From: Aulostomus chinensis
Taxonomy: Eukaryota; Chordata; Actinopteri; Syngnathiformes; Aulostomidae
NCBI GenBank assembly: GCA_037954235.1
Contig: JBBMOA010000003.1
Span: 12,421,723 to 12,485,722 of the forward strand
Reading direction: 5' to 3'
Length of the DNA stretch: 64,000 nt
Position 1 is the first letter of the stretch; every line of letters begins with the position of its first letter. Below are positions 13,213 to 25,200 of the stretch, piece by piece. The position numbers were made by a program, and so were the translations under genes. The notes beneath the pieces were generated by a model. The model made no database searches and was not told where the DNA came from. It saw nothing but the letters and a program-made list of their open reading frames with translations.

Positions 13213-16200
13213 CCAAAATGTTAAAAATATCGAAATAAATCATGGATGGCTTAAGAGTACTAAAAGAAAAAAAAGCCATCGTGCTGAGATCAAAGTATGT
13301 ATGTCATAGCAAATAATAAAAAATCCTTTCAGAATTGGATAAAAAATTAATCACTCATGCTAGCTAAAAATCCAAACCTTGTAAGATTCCAGAGGCTTTA
13401 TTGCAGATCCCAGCACAACAACAGTCGTCCACATTCTAGCGTTGAATATAGAAGTGTTGTCCTCACTTGTTATAGACTTCAGTGCAATAAATTTTAAAAA
13501 TAAACTTGTAAAAATGTCTAAAATCAAATATTTTAGGCAAATTTCAAACTGAAAATGATAACGTTGAGAGTCCTTCAGATGTACTTTGCCAGAAAGCACT
13601 CCTATTGATCCTGTAGTTGATACATGGCACCTGAGAGAGAAACATTATTCCTGTTTTGAACAGGTTTCTATTTGAGAGGTGACACAGAACCGTCTAAGCA
13701 GGTTGTTGACAGTCCTTCTCTACTTGACCATCTGACGGTTGTTTGAATTCCTTGAATGTGGTAAAGCAGAGGTAATGACAGTTCCTTCCTCACTTTAATC
13801 TTATCTGCTGTAGAGTCCCCGGGTTGACCTCTAGGCGTGTACAGGTACAAGACACATCCCAGAATAGTAAATTCTTCATGCAGGCAGTGACTAAAAGGAG
13901 GTCATGAGGATGTGAGAGTTGGATGCCACGGCGAGGACAGTGACCACACAGGAGGAGGAAAAACCTGCCAACTTAAACTCTGTTCCAAGATCTGCAGGGT
14001 GGCTGCTTGCTTTTTAAGACGTGAAGAGGTCAGAGACGGAGACGGCCAGTTCTAGTGAAAAAGCCATTACTCATAGTACACTTGGCAGTATGTCTAGGAA
14101 AATATATTTCTCCTGCAACTCCCAGATGTGAACTATTCTTGTCCTTTGGCTATCCCCACCAATTGTTATGCAGGAGTTCAGCCTTTAATATAATGACACA
14201 CATTCTGTTAAACAATGAAGCCATCTGGAAACACGCTCTAACCTGGTGGAGACAATTACTGAGCTATTTGCTTCTAAAGATAAACTATACTGTATGACAA
14301 ATATGTATCACATAAAACTATCTGCAATGGTGATAAACAAGATCACAACCAAAAGCAGCAAATCTAATCACCTTGAAGACTTGAAGGTCTTACCTCAGTA
14401 AATCATATGATCTAGAATAACGCATATAAATGAGTATTCAATTGCATCACCCTGTTGATAGACAATATGCCAACCTGCTTTAATCAAGAATCATACTGGG
14501 GTGATGTCAGCGGTGAGCCATGACAGGATATTGATGTTTATATGATGATGGTGGGGTGTGCAACTGCAGCACCATCCCTACAGAGGGAACCTATTTTATT
14601 TTCCCTGCAGGAGAACAGTGGGGCACTGCATATCAATGCTGTGTCCGGAGCCCTCATAGAGCCACTAGACAGAAGCAAGAGACAAAACAAGGAGCCTGTC
14701 ATGGACCGAACAGCCTAACTGACGGCATGTGAGAAAGGAATCTACTGTAAGTTCACTGTAGTGCATTTCTGACCATGCTACTGTCAACGAACCGTGCTAA
14801 AAGACTGAAAACTAAGAGTTTTATTTTCATCATTCATAATATTTCCACACCCTATGGCCCCGAGCTTGTAAATTCCAACAGATGTTAAGGTAAGATATTT
14901 ACAGTCTGATGCTGGGAGGGATAACGCAGTGTTTATAAGAGTTAGAGCAAAATAACTGTCACAAGGCTTTAAATGCTGTTGAGTCAAGGCAATCCTGAAA
15001 TTAAAGCACTTTTGGTAATCACACTGACACAACAATGCCATCTCATCTTCAACCTCTGTAACCTCTAAACGGAGGGCAGAACCTCCGCAGATATACAAGT
15101 TGACAAGAGACAAGATGGGGTGCAAGAGAACATGCTGTTCCAGTCAGACACTTTGATGATAATAGGACACTACAGGGCCACCCCTCAAGATTTGTGCATG
15201 TTGGCTGCAATTTCCCTAAATGCAATGCTGTAACACAAGCCAAAAACAGGGATCTGCAGTGCAGGTCATGCCAGCAAACGTTGGCCGACAGCAGGGAATA
15301 TGAGCAGGTTGTCCTTTTCCCAGTAATAACAACAATATGCTTGTTGCTTGTTTTTCATACTGATGTGCACACTTCAGAGCTGATGGAAAGGTTGAATTAT
15401 GATCCTACAAGTTAACTTTTTTAATGCAAATCCCAATTTTTTTGTGATGCATTTGATTTCACTGCCAAAATGGTTAAACATCAAATAAATGTTCCCCATG
15501 TTGTCAAAGACACAACAGGAATAAGCTGGAATATATGTATTGGATAGAGGACATTTCCTATTCTCTCACCAAATTGGAGCTCCTTTTTGAACCTGTGTTG
15601 GTCAAGATTTCTTGCCCCAGTTTTCAGCTGAACCATTGTGTCATTGATGAAAGGTGGACACACAGAGTTACTGCATCCACGTTCTGTGTGTAGCAGTCAG
15701 AAAAAGATAAAATAAAATATATTCAACTACTCATACTTTATATAAATGTGACTGGAGCTGAAAATGAATCCAGAGCAAGATTCATTCATTTCATCCGCTC
15801 TCATGTGTCACACGTTTTCATCATTAACATTATCACGCCGCTGGAAGTCAAAAGTTCCGACTTGATATTCAGACCTCCAGTCAAAATAAGCTCCGGTGCA
15901 TCTACTTGGGGAAACTACAACTCGCCCGGAGCAACCTGAAGTTTTTTTTATTAAGTGTTTTGGTGTGAGGCAGTCTGACTACATGCACACAGACACCAGG
16001 ATGTGGGTGAGTGACAGGTCAGATCAACTGAATGGAGAGGTGTAATGACACCAAGTAAAACCCGAATGACGAGAAGTTTAACTTCGCGCTGCCGTGATTT
16101 CAGCTGGGCAAAATCACTGGACCTGGGCTTCATGGTCGTAGCGGAGTTGGGATTCTAGTTTTAATGTCCATTCTATTACACTTTTACATGTTGGAGGTTG

Positions 16201-19200
16201 ATTATGTCAGAGTCAATGTACAGTAGAAAACCCTGAATGTAGCTCTTATGCCTCTTGAGATCTTTTGTTGTTTTGTGGTAGATGCATGAGGCTGAGGGGC
16301 ATTTATGTAAAGCGCCATCTTATTAAAAATATTTTAACAATGTAATCTGTTAGTTGTTGTTGTTTTTTTTTTCATTTCCACATGCATGTTGGCCTCAGGC
16401 AATTCTGTAATCAGTGAAATCCGTTTTTTCCTCATGAGTTCCCTTTCAGTTCCGGGACACCTGTGGTGTAAGCATCCCATAATATTCTAGATAACTTATT
16501 ATGTTTCCATCAGCTATTAATAGGTTATTTTTGTCCAAGACAAGTGAGCAGATGCCACCAATTCATTAAAGTTACATTTGAATGTCAAGTACTATGACAT
16601 TAATGGATTATGTCTTTCGGTAAGCCATTAGTATCTTGTGGATCAGATTTAGCAAATAGTCACATGCGTCATTGATTTCCTGCCACAGCATAAAATGCTG
16701 TTCAAAGGATGTTCATAATTTTAATGACTTTTATCAGCATAAAACACTGAATTGTCCAAAAGTTCTCTGACACTGACACCAAGAGGATGGTTCAGCTTAC
16801 AAAAGCACAACGACCGGAATCATCAGAGATAACCATCATCCACATCAAAGAGCTCAAACCACCCCAGAGACAAAACTGATCAAGTGCATGAATGACATCA
16901 AAGTCTTCTGTAGGCTTGATTAATGCATGCAGTTTGAGGGATGCCTCCACCTCATGCTGTGTCTCCTCATGTTATTGATCTAACTATCTAACAACCTCGT
17001 AGTTTCTATATTCACTCCATACAGTAATTACTGTCACAAACACGCTGGTTGAGTGAGAAGATGCACGCGTGCTCGTGGAGTACGAGAGCACACACGTTCT
17101 CCTAAGAGACACTGAATTCTGCTGAGATGCGTGCTTATGGATACACTTAGGGACAAAAGATTTTAATGCTGGTGCTCTCAGGGCATGGCAAAGCTGGAAC
17201 AAATATTTATCGCAAAATCTTATGTAACTGTACGAATTTCCCATTTAAAAAAAAATCCTAAGTGTTAAACTTCTTCAGCTACTTCTTTAGTCCACTTATT
17301 GGACTCAGTGACTGTGTGCACTACATAAAAACGATACTTGGGCAATTTCATTAAAGATGAACTGAACTAAGCTAATAAAAACGTGATCATTTTCAATTTG
17401 AACAACTTTATTGAATTGTACTCTAAATTTACATGAATAAAGATTCTGGATTTTTTCAACAAAGGACCAGAAACCTGATCTGACCAGTCAGGAGGCTTGT
17501 TTCACCAAACCCTTTCGGGAAGTTGAAGAAAGGGAAGACACTGGTTCGAAAAGCGCTTTGAAAAAAGACTTGATAGGTTACTGGATAAACAATCTGTCAA
17601 TCATGGTCAAAGGGTTCACTTCAACCAATCAGACCAACAAACTGTGGAGAGGCTGAGGCCAGTCATTAGAGGGGAGCCTCAGTGACCTTTGCTACTCTTT
17701 CTAATTCTAAATACTCTCCAGTTCTGATGTCACTGATGCGACAGCTGCATCTATGCTAACCTCTTCAGAAACCGCCACTGCGGGTGGCGCCCACATCTCC
17801 TCCACCGATTAGTCGGAATCACCAGACGGACCAATTCAAATGTGATCTTGTGATGCCAGGATCCAGGGAAACAGCTACCTCACGACATAATGAGCAATCA
17901 GCATATTACATGAGAAAAATGTCAGACAAAACTCATTGAGCACATTACTAGTGTACTTCTTAAAACATGACCGGAGGGGATCTCTAAAAAGGTGGGAGCT
18001 TTGTTCCCTTTTTCTAAATAATTAGCACAAAAGCATAATTAATACATTTCTTAATCTTTTAGGACATTAAACAGCAATGACTCACAAATTACTCTGGTTG
18101 CTTTGTACTTGGACATGCGCGCTGTAATTGTTGCGTCATTACCACCTTGGGCATACCATTCACTCAGAACAGCACTGTTACGTAACTGAAGTTACAAAAA
18201 CAATGCATGGACCACAGTTTAAAAACAATAAATACGAACACTTGAGAGTAATCAGTAAGTGAGTGCTTGTGATGACCAAATCTATTGTCATATTTGGTTC
18301 TTTGTGCAAAATGTTTCAGCCTTGTAGTTTCAGATTCTGTACAACATGGGAACTATTCAGAACCGTAGCCATATAATGAGCACAGATTAGGTTGATGACA
18401 GCGGGTGCAGCAGCCTGTATGTGTTAAGCAGACCGGTAATTGTGCTAACGTAATGTATATCTGTTAAGTGCATATTTATGTATTGTGTATAAACCTTTTT
18501 CTGCAGCAGCCTCGTCCCTCCTCTCTATCAGCAGGTAGCGGGGACTTTCTGGGAGGAAGGGCAGCACACACAGCTGCAGCAGTGCAGGCAACGCCAGAAA
18601 GGAAAACAAGTAGTTCCACCTGGACTCCTGCAGGCAAAACATCCACAAAGGAATCAGATCAGGGCCAAAAAAAGATGCAGTGGAATCATGTTGTACAAGG
18701 AAACCACAAGCTACTGTGCCAGCAGAATATAAGGTGTAGACTTCAAATTGTCTAAAAATGATATACTTTGCTATAAAAAGTCTGTTTGGGGGCACCTGGG
18801 GCTCTCCGTCTACAAGAACCCCAAGAGAAGATGTAGCCGCAACTTTATGACTGTTTGAAACTATGAAAGCTGGTCGCTCGCCAGTAAACTGATGGCTTCC
18901 AACTCTGATTACTTCATCTCTTCCCAGAACATTTCCATTCATGTCGGTACAGAAGGAGGAAGCTGAGACCCTCAACAGTTCTAGAATCTATGTAATAAAC
19001 TCACTCACAGAGTGAGTTGGTCATTTTACCAGTGAGTTCCGTGCTGGGTGAAGCACAAAAAAAATCCACTACTCATCAGGACACTATTAAAAATTCTGTT
19101 TGTACTGCAATTGTACAGGGCTGCTGGATGTTCCAGCGAAGACAAATAGCCAGTCAAAAGCAGATTCACGAGGAGGAGGATAGCCATTTAGATCATCTCC

Positions 19201-22200
19201 ATCCCAGCGCACATCTATTTCTTAACAAAATGTCTTAGAGGGGGGATATTTATCAAAGTCTGGCAGATTAATAGTAGCAAATGTGAAATACAGGGTTTTC
19301 AGAATACAGAGAAACAACAAAGAACATCTGACTCATATCATAGCTTATTTTTTTTGTGTAGAACTGCAGGTTTGACTGAGAACTACAACTAAATATTTGA
19401 TTTTATAGTTGTCATCCTTCAGTGCATTATAGGAACACAATAGTCTCCAGACTCATGATCGATATTAAGGGAAACGCTTGGATTGGTCCGTGTTGATAAC
19501 AAAGGATAAAGCCAGCGACCTCACGGCACACAGCTACCACAAGCAGAGTATTACAGTACTGGAGTAGGGAAGCAAAGACTATGGAGAAAGATGACCTTTG
19601 AAGAGAAAACTCGACCAACTTCTGTGCATCCAACCTAAAGAAAAACCAGTGCAGTGCTAGTCGACCAAAATGTCATCACAATGTCAAGACTCACATGTGC
19701 TGTACTGTATAATTCATTCTCCAACACTGTACTAAAAATATTCCACGGTAATAAAAGATTCAGAGAGGGGGGTACAAGTAATATTTCTACAGAATTAATA
19801 AAAAATTCCCAGGGGAAACAATATCTGTTTGTTTAATTATTTTTTAAGGGTTTTGATTATATCAATTATGTGCAACAGCCCTTTAATATACAACAATGTG
19901 TCATCCCTCCATCAAGTTGTGTGAAAAATAAACCTGATTGTTTTGGAGTAAAACCTAACCTGTACTTGTTGGCAATAACCTCAACTGCCTAAAGGCGCCT
20001 GGAGCAACATTAGCATTCAGTAAGAGTTTCGTCTCTGTTCACACAATGAACCGACGTCCAATATTAACACCCAATCTCCCTTTATCTCTGTTTCGTTCCG
20101 CCAACTCCTGAGGGAAGTATTTGTTTTTTTGAATTCTAACTACTTTATTGGTCATCAGCTAGATAATAGCTTTAATCTGTCTGTTGTTTGGTGCTGAGCA
20201 GGCATTGTACACTTGTTTATTTGCTGTACATAACTGCCTGCTGCTGAGAACAGGTGGATACTGTTTAGAAGGGAAAAAAATGGTAGTTACAACAGTTGAA
20301 GCAGAATGCAATTCTTCTTTGAAGGTTTGAGACTATTTGCCCTTCTCTCATTAAAGCCCTTAAAAGATATTTCTTATGAGAATATGAAAGCAATCAAAGA
20401 TACATATTTGTTTTTCTCTGACTGATAAAACAATCTGCTAAGGTTCCAACATTTCTCTATAATCCTCTGTACATTGTATCTTGAATTAGCCAAGTACAGA
20501 AGAATGCTGCACAAACACTCAATGATGATGCACTGTAGGTCGTCTTATCTCAGCTGGAGATGAGAGTGGGCGGGCAGATTAGACCTCTTGGAGGCTGTTC
20601 TGCCTGACAATAAATACATTTTTATATAATGTTCTGAAATAGATTGTCTGATGTACAATGCACTTGGAAATTTGATATTTCATTCTCATAGCAACCAAAA
20701 AAAAAACGAATCAACCTTGATAAGAATCAGATAACCTAGAAAACACTGACTGACTTGTTAATTGCAAGGCAAAGGAATATTGATAATTTTGGAGGTGCAT
20801 GGAAAAAAAAACCAAATTAACAAGGTACCTATCATGCACACATTATAATAGCATGTTAGTCATTTGTATGTTAATCTGACCTGTGGGTCCCTGCATCGGG
20901 TTTGTTTTTCTCTGCGCCTTGAGGGCATTCACTGTTTCCTCCTCATCACCTGCATATCATCATCTCATCATCACTGCAGAAAATCTACCCCAGATTCTCT
21001 TCGCCAGTCTTTTCTCTGCCCCTCGACCACTTTGAATTGTTCACTCAAAGCTTGTGTTCTTGTTGACTTTTCACATGCTAATCCTGTTTTCTCTACGCCC
21101 CCTGCCTCAACAAGCCTGCCAGTATGCAGCTTGTCCGTTTACACACAACCGGCCCTCAACATCAGCTTGACTCTGATCTGCAAGCTGCTTCCCCTTTGCA
21201 GGTCTTGTGTAAATTTTCATTGCCGATTCTTAGATGGCTTCGTGAAAATATTCTCCAAGGCAATGAAGTTAGAAGACATTTTCAGTGCTTTTTTCGTTCC
21301 AACATGAACAAGTTGTGTCTTGGCTAGCACGCTTGATTGATGCTCTGTTATATCAAAACATGCTGCCTTTGAACTTGCAAAAAATATTCAAATGCTTAGT
21401 GCGTTCTATATTTTGACGCCCCATCACATGCTAATATTACTAGCCTGAATCAACTTGTGGCCTGTAGTCCATTTCAAATGTAGACGGCACCCTCTGTCGG
21501 AATCTAGCAGAATAAATTAATATTTGTCAGACATTCATTGCTGCCTTCATTGATTTTTTTGGGAGGATCATTTCCTTTTGAGGATGTTGAGGGCTGGATT
21601 GAGATGGGCAGGTTCCTACCACAGAACTGTATTTTTCTCCATCTGTGAAAAGTAAAACTCTCTCAAGATGGCTTTTCTCTGGAGGAAGCAGATACACTTA
21701 TTGTACCAAGTCCAGCCAAACTGTTTCGATAGATTTTTATCACCTCTCAGACACAACAGAAGCCTATCTGATGCTGACACGTGTAGCCTGGATCACTGGC
21801 TCATCTCTTCTGCCTGTTTCATTGCCCCACGTTCTGCCTGAATTCCTATAAATTTGGGGACCCCACTGGAGCATTTTATCAGCTCAATGAAACCAAAATC
21901 TTTTTTGACTGTGGTGATATTAAAGGGGCTTCAGCCTGGGCTACTGCTGTGTGAGAACTTCAGCCAGTCATTAGTGCCTTATTTGCGGAAGGTTTTAGCC
22001 CATCCAGCTCAAGGGAAAAACGCTGCAAAATGACTACAAGCTCTTCATCCAGGCCCCTGTAGTTTTGCTGAATTTTCAGTGGCATTTATGATTATAACAG
22101 CTTGATTGATGAGGCGCTTCGGGGAGGTTTCAGGGGGGTTTAAGTGAGACAGTGAAGGATGAGTTAGCTGCCAGGACGAGACCGGCATAGGGAGAGAACT

Positions 22201-25200
22201 AGCTGGATGTCGTTTGATATTACTTTCATAGCTGATACCATGTCTGACATGTAATTCCAGTTAATTCAGCATGTAGAATTTTCATTGTGCGTTCTCAACA
22301 TCCAGCCGTGACCCCTGGATCATTCCAATCACTAAGCGAGATGAGGAGATTTCTCCGATTCAGGTCACGGTCGTTCTGGCAGGCAGAGGGCACAGAGGAA
22401 GAATGCATCACAGGTCCAACTACAAAAGAGAATGAGCAAGACTAAAAATTGACAGTGTCCTCAAAAGTAACCTAATACTAAAAAATACAAGATTTTCTTT
22501 TATGTCTGGATGATAATGTTAATGATTCAAACCAGGGGGCAGTTGAGAAGGGTGGGTGGCACTGGCGGGTACCGTTTTGCCACCAGCTACATCATTATTA
22601 CCCACAGATCACAGCAGCAGCATCAGAGGATGTGCCACAACATCTGTTCAAACTACATGCCAGCACCATAGAAACAAAGCTGATAGCAAGTCAATAAGAT
22701 TCTTTGTTTTTGAGGTGTTTACACAAAACCCTTGGTTCAAAGCATTCTGGGCTCTTCATGTTTTTTTGTAAAATAAAAACTTTATTTTTAACTTTTAAAA
22801 TTCACTCCACCGAAAACAACGACTTGAAATGACATTTACTGTAGGAAAATTTGTAAATAAAAACCCACACACAGTATTCCTTTGTTGGACCAGAGGATGG
22901 AGAGGATAGATTATCTTGAGGATAGAGTCAGGGCTTGTCACTCAATTTACTTCTGATTTCCTAAACATGGCCAGCTATGACACATACTTGCTAATATCAA
23001 AGCCAGCAGCACGTAAAGAGGTGAAAAAGGGCAAACGTCATTGTGTCAGCAAAGACATGGGGAGGGACTCAGGCTGACCGTTGGACAAAAGGGGCAGACG
23101 AGGACCAATTAACCGACAAGAGACACAGACAATGGCGGCACGGTGGTGCAGTGGTCAGCACTGTCAACTCACAGCTAGAAGTTTCCAGGTTCGAGTCCCG
23201 GCTCCAGCACAGGATCTTTCTGTGTGAGTCTGCATGTTCTCCCTGTTCCTGTGTGGGTTCTCTCTGGTACTCCAGCTTCCTCCCACAGTCCAAAGACATC
23301 AAGAGGGGATGAGGCTGATTGATACTCTAAATTGACTGTAGGTGTGGCTGTGAGTGTGAATGGTTGTCTGTCTCTATGTGTTGGTCCTGCGATGGACTGG
23401 TGACCTGTCCAGGGTGAACCCTCTTGCCCGTAGCTGCTAGGCTTCTAACGGGATAGCAGAAACTGGATGGATGGATGGATGGTTTGTTAGGTGTAGGCAG
23501 AAACAGACTTTTTTCAGGCTTGCTTTAGAGAAAACTTCACAGTTTGAGCATTTTGTTTTTGTTTTTGTTTTCTGGGGGACAATAATGCTCTTCCCTTTGG
23601 AGGCCAAAATGTTGTTCTTCAAAAATAAGTGAAGGTAGAGGAGTCCATGAACCAATGGACAATGACAATCATACAAAAGGAAGGATAAAACAAAGAAGTA
23701 AAGAAGCTGCTATATACAAGTGTGTTTTGGGGGATTTGTGGTTACCATGCCTGATCTCCTCTGACAGGAATTTTTTGAGTCTTAAGAATTGAACAGCAAA
23801 AGCAGCCACCTTGGGTTTTTAACCGTGACTTTAGGCCTGCTAACAGAGTTTCGCCTCGGGTCCTCATGTTTGTGGATTCAGCGGTGTAAATGTGAATGTG
23901 AGACATGGACTGGAGAAAAGACACAGTCTTGCTGTTACAACCCAGCAAAATGCCAGGACATGGTCTGTTCATTCGGGACGTAAAATGGCAGAGAAGATGA
24001 CCCTGCTGTCAAGGTACAGTATTTCAATCAACAGTTAAATGTAATGATTTTTCCTCTTATGTATGGGAAGTGCGCAACTTCATTATTTGCCCAGAATAAT
24101 ACAAATATATAAAGTTGATAATTTTGCCTCCAAGCCCCTCTTGAGCCTTGTTTCCATCATCCCTTGAGACATACATCCAGCTGCAATCCAAAGTAATCCT
24201 GCTCTATAACGAAACAAAGGAAACAAATGGTTTATTGATGTGTCCCAAGAGCCTTGCAGTTTTTCCTTTCAATTATCTCCTGTGAGAATGCTGAGGACAC
24301 AGGGTGTACAATGTCATTCTGGAGTGAAAGATAAAACTCATTCGTGGTTGTGTAAACTGCTACAGGAGAACAACGACGACAAAAGCAGACAGGAGGGTAT
24401 GCGTGAGAAGGTAACTTCTCAGGTGGACGTAATGAAAATGCCAACTGGACCATATCTTTGAGTATCCAATTATGCAAGTTACACTATTAGTGTTAGGTCA
24501 CTCTTAATCACCTCACCTGACAAAACCCTCAAGTGAGAAATGAACCTGGTCCTTGATCATCATTGCTAGGCTTGGTACAAACAGCAACACTTGAAAATCT
24601 GTATTTCCACAGCAGGCAGTGAGAGTTAATTGGCTGTCACTCATTGTTAGCTGGTTAGCAGCTAACTCATGATGGATTGCACAAGGCATCGCAGGGAAAA
24701 AAGCTAAAAAACTAGAAATATTGCATCTTTTGTCCATTTTTGCAGCTTTAATTATCTCATACAAATTGAAGGAAAGGACAAATATAAATCTATCTAAAGA
24801 AACATCTTCTTCTTAATGACCCTGTTTTGGCATTTCCACTTTATTCTTATAGCAGTCGTCAAGAGGCACAGAAAAGAGCCAACCTGCTGCAGTTAGGACT
24901 TTAAACGTTGTGCACATTCTTAATGGCATCCAGGGCAGGTCACAGATATCTCACCAATATGAACCCTGCCAGAAAAATAGCAGCAACAACTGGACACCAA
25001 AACACAGTTCTGAGAGCAAAGTCCATCATTGTGGATATAGGTACATGACATGCATGCCGTCTACCTGCTACACACAGATTGGACCTATTACCTATTACCT
25101 ACAAGCTAAAATAAGTATCATGGCAATGATAAAAGCAAGAGCCTTCAGTAGAGGTGCTTCCATTGCTTCCATGGAGGCACTCAACCTCATGCCTTACCAG

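Noticed and set aside
20864..21307. 147-codon plus-strand frame
   Set aside because: No start context, domain or splice support; composition looks like intronic chance.
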